Source of the DNA: Pseudomonas chlororaphis
GTDB taxonomy: Bacteria > Pseudomonadota > Gammaproteobacteria > Pseudomonadales > Pseudomonadaceae
DNA: 64,000 nt
Reading direction: 5' to 3'
Assembly: GCF_003731765.1 (NCBI RefSeq)
Contig: NZ_MOAL01000001.1
Span: 740,064 to 804,063 of the forward strand
In this document: positions 1 through 8,947 of the stretch, piece by piece
Numbering within the stretch: position 1 is the first letter of the stretch
Layout of the letters: every line of letters begins with the position of its first letter
Notes under the pieces: model-generated
Told to the model about the DNA's origin: nothing
Seen by the model: only the letters and a program-made list of their open reading frames with translations
Database searches by the model: none
Made by a program: the position numbers and the translations under genes

Positions 1-205
1 AGCGCAGGATGTTCACCACCAGCGACAGCAGCGCGTAGAGGTTCTTTTGCTCGAGCAATTGGCGCGGGCTGCAGAGGAACAGCAGCACGCCCAGGGGCAG
101 GCCCAGGAGCACGGTGAACAGCAGCGAACCGCCGAGCATCATCAGGGTGTCGCCGGTGGCCAGCCAGATTTCCAGCCAGTCGATGTTGGCGAAGAAGGTA
201 TCCAT
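1..205 (-). CDS. metI: MetI, methionine ABC transporter permease (partial, N-terminal part)
   Basis: This is the first 68 codons of a membrane permease cut by the left edge of the window. The visible part begins [11 protein letters not shown] and enters a hydrophobic membrane segment (MLGGSLLFTVLLGLPLGVLLF) of the kind that opens MetI proteins. Its ATG overlaps the metN stop codon by one base (TGATG on the minus strand), so the two are translationally coupled. MetI would form the inner-membrane channel for D/L-methionine, energised by MetN; the binding protein MetQ is expected just outside the window. The identification rests mainly on coupling to metN. Confidence 0.88.
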   Translation of the reverse strand, partial: MDTFFANIDWLEIWLATGDTLMMLGGSLLFTVLLGLPLGVLLFLCSPRQLLEQKNLYALLSLVVNILR

Positions 206-1212
206 CAGCGCAGCACCTCCATGTGGACGTCCGCTGCGGTGAAGCGGGCGAAGGCCGCTTCCATGTCACCGCCTGTCACGGCCAGGGTCAATTGCCCGTA
301 AGGGGTGTCTTTGATGCGGTCGATGCGCCCGGCGAGGATGCTGTAATCCACGCCGGTTTCGCGGGCCACGGTGCCCAGCAGCGGCGCGTAGGTGGCGTCG
401 CCCTGGAAGGTCAGGCGCACGATGCGCCCGGGCACGTGGGCAAAGTCGTCGCGCTGTTCGCTTTCATCGATCTGCTCGTCTTCCTGGACGAAGCGCTTGG
501 TGGTCGGGTGCTTGGGATGCAGGAACACCTCGGCCACCGAGCCTTGCTCGACGATGACCCCAGCGTCCATTACCGCCACCTGGTCGCAGACGCGGCGGAT
601 CACATCCATTTCGTGGGTGATCAGCACAATGGTCAGCTTCAGCTCACGGTTGATCTCGGCCAGCAGTTGCAGGACCGACGCCGTGGTTTGCGGGTCGAGG
701 GCACTGGTGGCCTCGTCGCACAGGAGGATTTTCGGCTTGGTCGCCAGGGCGCGGGCGATGCCGACGCGCTGCTTCTGGCCGCCGGACAACTGGGCAGGGT
801 ACTTCTTGGCGTGGTCGGCCAGGCCGACTCGGGCCAGCAATTCGGTGACCCGCTTGTCGATCTCGCTGCGGGACAGCTCGCCGGCCAGGGTCAGTGGCAG
901 GGCGACGTTGTCGGCCACGGTCTTGGACGCCAGCAGGTTGAAGTGCTGGAAAATCATCCCGACCTGCTGGCGGAAACGGCGCAGGCCGTTGGCGTTGAGG
1001 GCGGTGACTTCTTCGCCGTCGACGATGATCTTGCCGCCACTGGGGTTTTCCAGGCGGTTGATCAGGCGCAACAGGGTGCTTTTACCCGCCCCGGAGTGGC
1101 CGATCAGGCCGAACACCTGGCCGTTTTCGACCCGCAGGTTGGTCGAATGCAGGGCGGGAATATCCTTGCCGGCAACCCGGTAGGTTTTATGGACGTCTTG
1201 AAACTCGATCAC
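205..1212 (-). CDS. metN: MetN, methionine ABC transporter ATPase
   Basis: The 335-residue protein is a complete ABC ATPase with Walker A (GHSGAGKST), signature LSGGQKQR, Walker B ([12 protein letters not shown]) and the switch histidine in LITHE. About 90 residues follow the nucleotide-binding domain; this is the C-terminal regulatory NIL/ACT-like domain of MetN proteins, which binds methionine and inhibits transport when the substrate is plentiful. That extension separates MetN from other amino-acid importer ATPases. It is the first gene of a minus-strand operon running into metI. The 268 bases upstream separate it from divergent katE. I see no SAM riboswitch-like structure there. Confidence 0.95.
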   Translation of the reverse strand: MIEFQDVHKTYRVAGKDIPALHSTNLRVENGQVFGLIGHSGAGKSTLLRLINRLENPSGGKIIVDGEEVTALNANGLRRFRQQVGMIFQHFNLLASKTVADNVALPLTLAGELSRSEIDKRVTELLARVGLADHAKKYPAQLSGGQKQRVGIARALATKPKILLCDEATSALDPQTTASVLQLLAEINRELKLTIVLITHEMDVIRRVCDQVAVMDAGVIVEQGSVAEVFLHPKHPTTKRFVQEDEQIDESEQRDDFAHVPGRIVRLTFQGDATYAPLLGTVARETGVDYSILAGRIDRIKDTPYGQLTLAVTGGDMEAAFARFTAADVHMEVLR

Positions 1213-1480
1213 GTAGCGAACCTTGTGGGGCGCGTTGAAAAGGGGTCAGCGGTAAGCCGGGCGGGCATTTTAGCCTGTCCGTATAGAGGTTCTTAGCATT
1301 TATTTCGCGATCATCCTTCCATTTGGCAATAACGCGATCAAAGGTCATAAAAAAGGAACGGTGCTCTTCGCTCATCAGTCACTACTTAGCCACTCCAAAG
1401 TGTCCAGGTACCGTGCCTGGACAACTTGCTCATGAAGCCCGGGTTCGCCCGGGATTTTGCACACGAGGAGTTTTTGTCTG
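1213..1480. promoter_or_regulatory. metN-katE divergent intergenic region with hairpins in the katE leader
   Basis: This gene-free stretch carries the divergent promoters of metN and katE. Two inverted repeats lie on the katE side: GTCCAGG/CCTGGAC (1402-1408 and 1416-1422) and CCCGGG-TTCG-CCCGGG (1438-1453). The second is a six-pair stem with a UUCG tetraloop, ending about 12 bases before the katE ribosome-binding site. The sequence TGATCGCG occurs twice on the metN side. A short open frame here (minus strand, ending at 1375) has no convincing start site and is not called. Confidence 0.5.
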
Positions 1481-3619
1481 ATGAGTACCAAGAAGCCAAG
1501 CGCCCGCAAAAGCCAGCTGGCCGGGACTGACACCCTGGATCGGGGCAATAGCAACAGCAAGCTGGAGAGCCTGGAGCCCTTCCGTTCCGATGCCACCGAA
1601 CAGGCGTTGCGCACCAACCAGGGCGTCAAGATCGCCGATAACCAGAACAGCCTGAAAGCCGGTGCCCGCGGGCCTTCGTTGCTGGAAGACTTCATCATGC
1701 GGGAGAAAATCACCCATTTTGACCATGAGCGGATCCCCGAGCGCATCGTCCATGCGCGCGGCGTGGGCGCCCATGGCTACTTCCAAAGCTACGGCAACCA
1801 CTCGGCCCTGACCAAGGCCGGGTTCCTTTCTGACCCGACCAAGCAGACCCCGGTATTCGTGCGTTTTTCCACCGTGCAGGGGCCTCGCGGTTCCGGCGAT
1901 ACGGTGCGTGACGTGCGCGGTTTTGCCGTGAAGTTCTTCACCGACGAGGGCAACTTCGACTTGGTGGGCAATAACATGCCGGTGTTCTTCATTCAGGACG
2001 CCATCAAGTTTCCCGACTTTGTACACGCGGTGAAGCCCGAGCCCCACAACGAAATACCCACCGGCGGTTCGGCCCACGACACCTTCTGGGACTTCGTCTC
2101 CCTGCAGCCCGAATCGGCCCATATGGTGATCTGGGCCATGTCCGACCGGGCCATTCCGAAAAGCCTGCGCAGCATGCAGGGGTTTGGCGTGCACACCTTT
2201 CGCCTGATCAATGCCGAGGGCCAGTCGAGCTTCGTCAAGTTCCACTGGCGGCCAACGGTGGGCACCTGTTCCCTGGTCTGGGATGAAGCGCAGAAGCTCG
2301 CCGGCAAGGACACCGACTTCCATCGGCGGGACTTGTGGGAGTCCATCGAAGGGGGGGATTACCCGGAATGGGAATTTGGCGTACAGATCATCGCCGAAGA
2401 GGACGAGCACAGTTTCGACTTCGACATTCTCGACCCCACCAAGCTGATTCCCGAGGAGCTGGTGCCCATCACGCCTCTGGGCAAAATGGTGCTTAACCGC
2501 AACCCGGACAACTACTTCGCCGAGACCGAGCAGGTCGCCTTCTGCCCGGGGCATATCGTGCCGGGTATCGACTTCTCCAATGACCCACTGCTGCAGGGCC
2601 GGTTGTTTTCCTACACCGACACGCAGATCAGCCGCCTGGGCGGGCCGAACTTCCACGAACTGCCGATCAATCGGCCAGTGGCGCCCTTCCACAATGGCCA
2701 GCGCGATGCCATGCACCGCACCACCATCGACAAGGGGCGGGCGTCCTACGAGCCCAACTCCATCGATGGCGGCTGGCCGAAGGAAACGCCGGCGGCCGCA
2801 CAGGATGGCGGTTTTGAGAGTTACAACGAACGGATCGACGCCCACAAGATTCGCCAGCGCAGTGAGTCGTTCAGCGATCACTTCTCCCAGGCCCGGCTGT
2901 TCTTCAAGAGCATGAGCAAGCACGAGCAGGAGCACATCATCGCGGCCTACAGCTTTGAGTTGGGCAAGGTCGAGCGCTTGTGGATCCGTGAGCGGCAGGT
3001 GAATGAGATCCTCGCCAATATCGACCTTGAACTGGCCGGCCGTGTGGCCCAGAACCTTGGCCTGCCAGCGCCGAAAGCGCCCACGGTGGCCGAGCGCAAG
3101 ACCTCGTTGGCGCGCTCGCCGGCGTTGAGCCAGGTCAACTTGCTGCCGGGCGGTATCAAAACCCGGAAAGTAGCGATTCTGGCGGCCAATGGCGTCGATG
3201 GTGCGGCGATCAGCGCATTTCAGAAAGCCCTTAACGCCGAAGGGGCCCATGCCAAGTTGCTTGGCCCGACCTCGGCACCGGTGACTACGGCCGATGGCAA
3301 GCAGTTGCCGGTGGATGCCTCGATGGAGGGGCTGCCGTCGGTGGCGTTTGATGCGGTGTTTGTGCCGGGTGGTGCGGCCTCGATCAAGGCGCTGAGCAGC
3401 GACGGTGTGGCCCTGCATTACCTGCTGGAAGCCTACAAGCACCTCAAGGCCATCGCCCTGCACGGGGATGCCGGGCAATTGCTGGATGTGCTGAGGTTGG
3501 AGGCGGATGCCGGCTTGATCGTTGGCAAGGATGCCCAGCTGTTCAAAGCGTTGTTTGCCGCGATGGCTGAGCACCGGGTCTGGGACAGGGAGGCGAAAGC
3601 CAAGGCCGTGCCGGCCTAA
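1481..3619 (+). CDS. katE: KatE, large-subunit monofunctional catalase (HPII type)
   Basis: The 712-residue protein decomposes hydrogen peroxide using heme. The distal histidine is His91 in [14 protein letters not shown], the conserved asparagine lies in LVGNNMP (164-165), and the proximal heme-ligand tyrosine is Tyr378 in the RLFSYTDTQ segment. The catalase core is followed by about 150 C-terminal residues resembling the flavodoxin/DJ-1-like domain of HPII catalases ([21 protein letters not shown]), which sets this long type apart from the roughly 480-residue small-subunit enzymes. I chose the ATG at 1481 because ACGAGGAG sits ten bases upstream; an in-frame TTG at 1457 lies before that site. 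In related pseudomonads such catalases are stationary-phase enzymes. Confidence 0.97.
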   Translation: MSTKKPSARKSQLAGTDTLDRGNSNSKLESLEPFRSDATEQALRTNQGVKIADNQNSLKAGARGPSLLEDFIMREKITHFDHERIPERIVHARGVGAHGYFQSYGNHSALTKAGFLSDPTKQTPVFVRFSTVQGPRGSGDTVRDVRGFAVKFFTDEGNFDLVGNNMPVFFIQDAIKFPDFVHAVKPEPHNEIPTGGSAHDTFWDFVSLQPESAHMVIWAMSDRAIPKSLRSMQGFGVHTFRLINAEGQSSFVKFHWRPTVGTCSLVWDEAQKLAGKDTDFHRRDLWESIEGGDYPEWEFGVQIIAEEDEHSFDFDILDPTKLIPEELVPITPLGKMVLNRNPDNYFAETEQVAFCPGHIVPGIDFSNDPLLQGRLFSYTDTQISRLGGPNFHELPINRPVAPFHNGQRDAMHRTTIDKGRASYEPNSIDGGWPKETPAAAQDGGFESYNERIDAHKIRQRSESFSDHFSQARLFFKSMSKHEQEHIIAAYSFELGKVERLWIRERQVNEILANIDLELAGRVAQNLGLPAPKAPTVAERKTSLARSPALSQVNLLPGGIKTRKVAILAANGVDGAAISAFQKALNAEGAHAKLLGPTSAPVTTADGKQLPVDASMEGLPSVAFDAVFVPGGAASIKALSSDGVALHYLLEAYKHLKAIALHGDAGQLLDVLRLEADAGLIVGKDAQLFKALFAAMAEHRVWDREAKAKAVPA

Positions 3620-3629
3620 AGAGCGTGCT

Positions 3630-3659
3630 AGGGTCGGCCAGCCTGGGCTGGCCGACCCT
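3630..3659. terminator. Strong hairpin between convergent katE and lipoprotein gene
   Basis: Perfect 12-base arms (AGGGTCGGCCAG / CTGGCCGACCCT) flank a six-base loop that can add two more pairs. The hairpin lies 10 bases after the katE stop and 6 bases from the end of the convergent gene. There is no clear U-tract on either strand, so it may act as a bidirectional transcript-end stabiliser and not as a classical intrinsic terminator. Confidence 0.5.
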
Positions 3660-3664
3660 GGGCG

Positions 3665-4384
3665 TTATTGCGCCTTGCGCGGGATCAGCACCATTTGTGC
3701 TGGAATGTGCCGCAGGATCTGGCGCTCGATCTTCAGGTCGAAGGTGCTGTCCAGTTTCTTCACCCGCTTGCTCAGCAGCGTGGCCAGCCACGGGTAATCC
3801 TGGGTACGGGGCGCCTGGATGCTCACTTCACACTCATAATTCACGACATCGGTGGCAATCGCGTCCAGTTGTCGGCGCAGTTGCTTGATATCGCGGATGT
3901 TCAGCGCAATGGTGGTGCTTTCCGCCGTCGGGTCGATCACTTTGGCCACTGGGCGGGCTTCGGCGGCTTTCAGGGCGGCCTCGGCCTGGTCCAACTCGGC
4001 TTTGCGAGCGTGGGTGATGGCGCTGTTGACGCCACCGGTCAGGGCCGGCGCCTTGGGCATCAGCGCCCGGGCACGGCTCAGGGCCGTAGCGGCGGCGTTG
4101 ACGTCACCTTTTTGCAGGACGATCTGGCTGCGCTGCAAATAGGCTTCGGCCAGCTGGCGCTGGTATTGCTCAAGCTGCGGATCGTTGGGCGACTGGGCCT
4201 GCAACGCTGCCAGTTGGTCTTCGGCGGTGGCCAACTCGCTGCTGGCGATGTTTTGTTCCAGCTGCGCGATGGCCGTGGCCCGTGCATCCGGGACCTGGGT
4301 GGCCGCGGGCGGCGTGCTTTGGCAGGCTCCCAGCAGCAGGGAAAATGCAACAAGGAGCAGATAACGGGAGGCGAACGGCTTCAT
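3665..4384 (-). CDS. Outer-membrane-type lipoprotein, helical repeat, linked to zinc uptake genes
   Basis: The 239-residue protein begins with a lipoprotein signal peptide ending LLLGAC, so Cys21 would be lipidated. The mature part is rich in alanine, glutamine and leucine. Residues 30-150 (SSELATAEDQLAALQAQSPND, LQKGDVNAAATALSRARALMPKAP) look like TPR-like helical hairpins. The C-terminal half is predicted to be mixed. The gene lies 37 bases downstream of znuB on the same strand, as does the PA5502-type protein I recall from P. aeruginosa, so it may be co-transcribed with the zinc genes. No enzymatic motif is visible and I assign no function beyond envelope lipoprotein. Confidence 0.8.
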   Translation of the reverse strand: MKPFASRYLLLVAFSLLLGACQSTPPAATQVPDARATAIAQLEQNIASSELATAEDQLAALQAQSPNDPQLEQYQRQLAEAYLQRSQIVLQKGDVNAAATALSRARALMPKAPALTGGVNSAITHARKAELDQAEAALKAAEARPVAKVIDPTAESTTIALNIRDIKQLRRQLDAIATDVVNYECEVSIQAPRTQDYPWLATLLSKRVKKLDSTFDLKIERQILRHIPAQMVLIPRKAQ

Positions 4385-4421
4385 TCCTGCGACTCTCTAA
4401 TTGCGCAAAAAGCGAGCAAGT

Positions 4422-5210
4422 CTACACCCCTCGACGGGGCAGAACAAAACTCAGCAGAAACAGTGCGGCGGCAGTGACCACAATCGACGGCCCGGCCGGG
4501 GTGTCCTTGAACCAGGACAAGGCCAGCCCGCCGCACACCGCGAGCATGCCCAGCAGGCTCGCGCCCAAGGCCATCTGCTCCGGCGACCGGGCGTGGCGCT
4601 GAGCCGCTGCCGCTGGAATGATCAGCAGCGAAGTGATCAGCAAAACGCCGACGATCTTCATCGCCACGGCAATCACCACCGCGATCAGCAGCATCAACGC
4701 CAGGCGCAGGGAGGCCACGGGTAGGCCTTCGACCCTGGCCAGTTCCTCGTGCACGGTGATCGCCAACAGCGGCCGCCACAAGGTCACCAGCAGCAACAGC
4801 ACCCCGGCGCTGCCGCCGAGGATCCAGGCCAGGTCGCCGGGGCTGATCGCCAGCAGGTCGCCAAACAGGTAGGCCATCAGGTCGATGCGCACTTCATGCA
4901 TGAAGCTTAGTACCACCAGGCCCAGGGACAGGGTGCTGGGCGCGAGAATCCCCAGCAGCGTGTCGGATGCCAGGGGTTGGCGTTGTTGCAGGGTCACCAG
5001 CAACACCGCCAGCAGCAGGCAGCCGACGGTCACGGCCACAGCCGGGCTGATGTCCAGTAGGAAGCCCAGGGCCACGCCGAGCAGCGCGGCGTGGGACAGG
5101 GTGTCGCCAAAATAGGCCATGCGCCGCCAGACCACGAAGGACCCCAGCGGGCCGGCAACCAGCGCCAGGGCCAGGCCTGCAAGCAGGGCGTAGAGCAGAA
5201 AATCAGCCAT
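4422..5210 (-). CDS. znuB: ZnuB, zinc ABC transporter permease
   Basis: This 262-residue membrane protein belongs to the ABC-3 permease family. It has the family opening [28 protein letters not shown] and about eight hydrophobic segments. It forms the inner-membrane channel for zinc delivered by ZnuA, driven by ZnuC. I chose the ATG at 5210 because the protein then starts with the family-typical [12 protein letters not shown]; longer in-frame starts read through znuC sequence. The start overlaps the end of znuC by 8 bases, so the two are coupled. Confidence 0.95.
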   Translation of the reverse strand: MADFLLYALLAGLALALVAGPLGSFVVWRRMAYFGDTLSHAALLGVALGFLLDISPAVAVTVGCLLLAVLLVTLQQRQPLASDTLLGILAPSTLSLGLVVLSFMHEVRIDLMAYLFGDLLAISPGDLAWILGGSAGVLLLLVTLWRPLLAITVHEELARVEGLPVASLRLALMLLIAVVIAVAMKIVGVLLITSLLIIPAAAAQRHARSPEQMALGASLLGMLAVCGGLALSWFKDTPAGPSIVVTAAALFLLSFVLPRRGV

Positions 5211-5988
5211 GCTTGCAGCTTTCTCCGTGAACATGGGCGTGGCCGGTCGGGGCCTCGGCAACCACTGACCCGTGCAAATCATGGGCGTGGTCGTGGTGGT
5301 GGTGATAGATCGCCAGGCTTTGCGCGTTCTTGCCGAACAGTTCGACAAAGGCCGGGTCGCCGCTGACCTGTTCCGGGTGCCCGGAACAGCAGACGTGACG
5401 GTTCAGGCACACCACTTGGTCCGTGGTGCTCATCACCAGGTGCAGGTCGTGGGAGACCATGAGTACGCCGCAGCCGTGCCGGTCGCGCAGGCGTGTGATG
5501 AGGCTGTAGAGCTCGGCCTGGCCGGCCACGTCGACACCTTGCACCGGCTCGTCGAGCACTAGCAGTTCGGGTTCGCGCAGCAGCGCCCGGGCCAGCAGCA
5601 CACGCTGCATTTCACCGCCGGAAACACTTTGCACCGGGCTGTCGATCACCTGCTCGGCGCCCACTTCCTTGAGCGCCGCCAAGGCGCGGGTGCGGTCCAC
5701 GCCCGGCACCAGGCGCAAAAAGCGCAGCACCGAGAGCGGCAAGGTCGGGTCGACATGCAGCTTCTGCGGCATATAGCCGACTCGCAGTTTGGGTTTGCGC
5801 CAAACGTTGCCGCTGTCGGGCTTGAGCAGGCCGAGCACGGCCCGAACCAGGGTGGTCTTTCCGGCGCCGTTGGGGCCGATCAGGGTGACGATCTGCCCCG
5901 GCTCGACGCTGAGTTGGATGTTATCCAGGACGTTTTGCCCGGCAAAGGTCACCGCGACTTGCTCGAGGCGGATCAACGCAGTGCTCAT
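5203..5988 (-). CDS. znuC: ZnuC, zinc ABC transporter ATPase with histidine-rich tail
   Basis: The 261-residue ATPase has Walker A (GPNGAGKTT), signature VSGGEMQR and Walker B ([12 protein letters not shown]). The start at 5988 gives [11 protein letters not shown] and overlaps the zur stop by one base (TGATG), with AGGGGG a few bases upstream. The last 45 residues are strikingly histidine-rich ([24 protein letters not shown], with a Cys near the end), which could bind zinc on the cytosolic side of the transporter. Gene order zur-znuC-znuB on one strand, divergent from znuA, supports the zinc role. Confidence 0.95.
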   Translation of the reverse strand: MSTALIRLEQVAVTFAGQNVLDNIQLSVEPGQIVTLIGPNGAGKTTLVRAVLGLLKPDSGNVWRKPKLRVGYMPQKLHVDPTLPLSVLRFLRLVPGVDRTRALAALKEVGAEQVIDSPVQSVSGGEMQRVLLARALLREPELLVLDEPVQGVDVAGQAELYSLITRLRDRHGCGVLMVSHDLHLVMSTTDQVVCLNRHVCCSGHPEQVSGDPAFVELFGKNAQSLAIYHHHHDHAHDLHGSVVAEAPTGHAHVHGESCKHG

Positions 5989-6470
5989 CAAGCCCCCTGG
6001 CAACCCGAGCAGAGGCCGACCACTTCCACGGTCTGGCCTTCCACCACGAAGCCGACGTCGCGGGCGCTGTGGACAATCGCGTCGCTGATGGTTTTTTGTT
6101 CAAGCTCGATGGCGGCGTGGCATTCCCGGCAAATCAGGAACTGGCCCTGGTGTGCATGTTCCGGGTGGTTGCAGCCGACGAAGGCGTTGAGGGATGCAAT
6201 GCGGTGCACCAGGCCGTTTTCCAGAAGGAAGTCCAGGGCCCGGTACACGGTGGGCGGCGCGGCGCGGCGACCGTCCTGCTCGCTGAGTACCGCGAGGATG
6301 TCGTAGGCGCCCAGCGGCTTGTGGCTCTGCCAGACCAGTTCCAGCACCCGCCGGCGCAGGGCCGTCAGGCGCAGGCCTTGCCGGGCGCACAGGGCGTCGG
6401 CCTCAGACAGTGCGCTGTGCACGCAGTGAGAGTGGTCGTGGGGACGGCTGGCAAGGGGTGTTTTAGGCAT
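5988..6470 (-). CDS. zur: Zur, zinc uptake regulator (Fur family)
   Basis: The 160-residue Fur-family repressor has an N-terminal winged helix ([35 protein letters not shown]) and a C-terminal dimerisation domain. Two CxxC pairs (CRECHAAIE and CSGC near the C-terminus) form the structural zinc site, and HPEHAHQ supplies regulatory metal ligands. Being first in the zur-znuC-znuB operon and divergent from znuA points to Zur and not Fur. With zinc bound it would repress znuA and its own operon. Confidence 0.95.
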   Translation of the reverse strand: MPKTPLASRPHDHSHCVHSALSEADALCARQGLRLTALRRRVLELVWQSHKPLGAYDILAVLSEQDGRRAAPPTVYRALDFLLENGLVHRIASLNAFVGCNHPEHAHQGQFLICRECHAAIELEQKTISDAIVHSARDVGFVVEGQTVEVVGLCSGCQGA

Positions 6471-6496
6471 GAGCGGCGACGAGGTTTGTGAGAGAC

Positions 6497-6509
6497 GTTA
6501 TTATGTTAC
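6497..6509. promoter_or_regulatory. Candidate Zur operator between zur and znuA
   Basis: The 57-base gap between divergent zur and znuA contains the AT-rich GTTATTATGTTAC, an imperfect match to the GTTATA-type palindrome bound by proteobacterial Zur. It is the only AT-rich patch in an otherwise GC-rich gap and could control both transcripts. The assignment is by motif resemblance and position. Confidence 0.6.
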
Positions 6510-6527
6510 CCGTTCTCGCCTCTTCGA

Positions 6528-7457
6528 GTGTCCATCGTGTCCAGACTTTTTAGCCTTTTTGTCGCTTTTATCCTCGCGTGGTCCGTGATGGGTGCCGCTC
6601 AAGCCGAGGTGCGGGTGCTGACCAGCATCAAACCCCTGCAATTGATTGCCGCTGCCGTACAGGACGGTATTGCGGTGCCTGAAGTGCTGTTGCCGCCGGG
6701 TGCATCGCCCCATAACTACGCATTGCGGCCTTCCGATGTGCGCAAGGTGCAGTCGGTGGAGCTGCTCTATTGGATCGGCCCGGACATGGAAGGCTTTCTG
6801 CCCCGCGTCCTGAAAGGCCGGAGCCTGCCGTCGGTGGCGGTGCAGGACCTGCCGGGCATGAAGCTGCGGCGTTTTGCCGAAGACAGCCATTCCCATGCGG
6901 ACGAAGCCGACGAGCATGATCACGATCACCGCCCGGGCAGCCTGGATGCCCACCTGTGGTTGTCCACCGTCAACGCCCGTGTCATTGCTGCCCGTATGGC
7001 TGCTGACTTGAGTGCAGCCGACCCGGCCAATGCTGCGCGTTATGCCAGCAACCTCAAGGCGTTCGATGAGCGCCTTGATGCCCTGGACGGGCGCTTGAAA
7101 AGCCGCCTGGCCCGGGTCGCCGGCAAGCCTTACTTCGTCTTCCACGAAGCCTTCGATTACTTCGAAGACGCCTATGGCCTGAAGCACGCCGGTGTTTTCA
7201 GCGTGGCCGCCGAGGTGCAGCCAGGCGCGCAGCACGTGGCGGCAATGCGCACGCGCCTGCAGGAAGTGGGCAAGACCTGTGTGTTCAGCGAGCCGCCGTT
7301 GCGCCCTCGGTTGGCAGAAACCCTGGTGGCGGGCTTGCCGGTGACACTGGCGGAGCTGGATGCGCTGGGCGGGTACACGCCAGCTACAGCCCAAGGCTAT
7401 GAGCAGGTGCTGGATAAGCTGGGGAATGACCTGGCAGGCTGCCTGGAACAGCTTTAA
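6528..7457 (+). CDS. znuA: ZnuA, periplasmic zinc-binding protein
   Basis: The 309-residue cluster-9 solute-binding protein has a signal peptide ending near GAAQAEVRV. Candidate zinc ligands are a histidine after PPGASPHNY, a histidine in SLDAHLWLS and the histidine in FVFHEAFDYF. Between the first two lies the charged histidine-rich loop typical of zinc binders (SHSHADEADEHDHDH). It captures zinc in the periplasm and passes it to ZnuBC. The start is uncertain: GTG at 6528 and GTG at 6537 are both in frame and neither has a strong ribosome-binding site; either gives a plausible signal peptide. Confidence 0.93.
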   Translation: MSIVSRLFSLFVAFILAWSVMGAAQAEVRVLTSIKPLQLIAAAVQDGIAVPEVLLPPGASPHNYALRPSDVRKVQSVELLYWIGPDMEGFLPRVLKGRSLPSVAVQDLPGMKLRRFAEDSHSHADEADEHDHDHRPGSLDAHLWLSTVNARVIAARMAADLSAADPANAARYASNLKAFDERLDALDGRLKSRLARVAGKPYFVFHEAFDYFEDAYGLKHAGVFSVAAEVQPGAQHVAAMRTRLQEVGKTCVFSEPPLRPRLAETLVAGLPVTLAELDALGGYTPATAQGYEQVLDKLGNDLAGCLEQL

Positions 7458-7481
7458 GCCGGGATTGTTGCGCAGCGCTTT

Positions 7482-7566
7482 TCGCGGGCAAGCCCGCTTC
7501 TACAAACGAGGGGTCGTTCCCATGGTGGCGGGCGGCACGAATCTGTAGGAGCGGGCTTGCCCGCGA
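7482..7566. repeat. REP doublet (REPIN) between znuA and thrB
   Basis: Two copies of the same short element face each other: TCGCGGGCAAGCCCGCTTCT at 7482-7501 and its reverse complement at 7544-7566 (TGTAGGAGCGGGCTTGCCCG...). Each copy has an internal GCGGGC-AA-GCCCGC palindrome. This is the commonest REP type in P. fluorescens genomes. Paired inverted copies form a REPIN, mobilised by RAYT transposases encoded elsewhere. It sits between the ends of two convergent genes, the usual location. Confidence 0.9.
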
Positions 7567-7572
7567 TGCATT

Positions 7573-8523
7573 TCAGAGGGCAAACGGCAGCGCGATGTGC
7601 ACCTGTTGGCGCTGGGCCAGACGCTGCTGGAACTCCATGGGGTCGTGAATTAGCACGTCCTGGCCGGCGAAGCTTTCGGCGGCGATCAGTCGCGACAGCC
7701 AGAAGCGTACGCAAGCCACGCGCAGCATGGTCGGCCACAACTCGGCCTCCGCCGCCGTGAACGGCCGCAGTGCCGCGTAGGCGCCGAGCAAGGCCCGCGC
7801 CCGCTGGCCGTCGAGCACGCCATCAGCGTCCGAGCACCAATCGTTCAGGGCAATGGCCACGTCGTAGAGCATCGGCCCCGAGCAGGCGTTGTAGAAGTCG
7901 ATCAGCCCGGTCAGGTGCGTGCCTTCGAACATGGCATTGTCGCGGAACAGGTCGGCGTGGATATTGGCCCGGGGCAGCGCCAGGATCGCGACTTTCTGCG
8001 CGACGATTTCATCCAGTGCCCGTTGCAGCAGGTCCTGGGCCTGAGGGTTCAGGTGGGACAGCAGTTGCGCGCCCTCGGCCTGCATCCAGTCCAGGCCGCG
8101 ATCGGTCTTGCGCTTGATCATGTTGTCTTGGGTGGCCACGTGCAGGTGGCCGAGCAGCTCGCCGACCTGGGCGCAATGCTGGGCGTTGGCTTCCTTGATG
8201 TGCTTGCCTGCCAGGCGTGGTTGCAGCAGCGCCGGCTTGCCTGCCAGTTCCCGCAGGGCCACGCCGTCGGTGGTGCGCAGCGCATAGGGCACTGGCAGGT
8301 CGGCGTTATGCAGCACGTCGAGCAGCTCGATGAAGAACGGCATTTCCTGGACCGGGCCGCGCTCGACCAGGGTCAGGACGAACTCGCCCTGTTCCAGGCT
8401 GATGAAGAAGTTGGTGTTTTCGCTACCAGCGGCAATCCCCTGGAAATCGAGCAGGCGGCCGAGCCCGTAGGGGGCGAGAAAGGTTTCCAGCTCGGGCCGA
8501 GCCAGGGGGGTGAACACAGACAT
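7573..8523 (-). CDS. thrB: ThrB, homoserine kinase (APH-fold type)
   Basis: The 316-residue protein phosphorylates L-homoserine on the way to threonine. It has the aminoglycoside-phosphotransferase fold, with the catalytic HxDxxxxN motif in ANIHADLFRDNAMF and the metal-binding aspartate in LIDFYNACSGP. I chose the ATG at 8523 (MSVFTPLARPELETFLAPYG), the conserved start of this family; a longer in-frame start adds 15 unrelated residues. The preceding DUF2782 gene is on the same strand 62 bases away and may be co-transcribed. The end of the gene runs into a REP doublet. Confidence 0.93.
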   Translation of the reverse strand: MSVFTPLARPELETFLAPYGLGRLLDFQGIAAGSENTNFFISLEQGEFVLTLVERGPVQEMPFFIELLDVLHNADLPVPYALRTTDGVALRELAGKPALLQPRLAGKHIKEANAQHCAQVGELLGHLHVATQDNMIKRKTDRGLDWMQAEGAQLLSHLNPQAQDLLQRALDEIVAQKVAILALPRANIHADLFRDNAMFEGTHLTGLIDFYNACSGPMLYDVAIALNDWCSDADGVLDGQRARALLGAYAALRPFTAAEAELWPTMLRVACVRFWLSRLIAAESFAGQDVLIHDPMEFQQRLAQRQQVHIALPFAL

Positions 8524-8585
8524 GGTTAAAAACTGCCAGTACGGGCGCCGCAGTCGAGCCAGCGCCAATTGAAGTCAAGAGCGGT

Positions 8586-8873
8586 TTACCACTCAAAAAT
8601 TTTCCACGCCGGGATCAGCATATCGGGCTGGTCGGAGCGGATGAAGTTGCCGTCGGAGCCATCAGCACGCACCAGGAAGTAGGGTTTACCGCCCTTGGGT
8701 GTGATCTTGATGGCGTACAGGAAACCGTTTTGACGGTACTCCTGAATGGTCTTGTCGCCTTCCGTGCGAATGGTGACGTCCGGATCCGCTGAAGGCGCAT
8801 CCTCCGCCGCAATCGCTGCCAAGGGTACGATTGCAATCAAGCCGGCCAGCAGCAAGCGATTCAGTGTGCGCAT
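8586..8873 (-). CDS. DUF2782 small secreted protein
   Basis: The 95-residue protein begins with a signal peptide (MRTLNRLLLAGLIAIVPLAAIAAED). The short mature domain contains the family core TIQEYRQNGFLYAIKITPKGGKPYFLVRADG. I recognise it as the DUF2782 family, usually found between polA and thrB in pseudomonads. No catalytic residues are evident. It probably acts in the periplasm; function is unknown. It is divergent from polA, with 74 bases between the starts. Confidence 0.88.
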   Translation of the reverse strand: MRTLNRLLLAGLIAIVPLAAIAAEDAPSADPDVTIRTEGDKTIQEYRQNGFLYAIKITPKGGKPYFLVRADGSDGNFIRSDQPDMLIPAWKIFEW

Positions 8874-8947
8874 GATAACCTTGTCCCTTTGTCGTCAACG
8901 GTCCCGCTATTCTAGCGCCGGACCCGCCGAAAAGGTTGATCGTGCTC

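Noticed and set aside
1187..1375. Possible 62-codon gene between metN and katE (minus strand)
   Set aside because: It would overlap the metN start and occupies the AT-rich promoter region. Composition and start context are poor.
1430..3574. A 714-codon open frame antisense to katE
   Set aside because: It is the frame shadow of a high-GC gene: no ribosome-binding site, low-complexity composition, and the plus strand encodes a complete catalase with all active-site residues.
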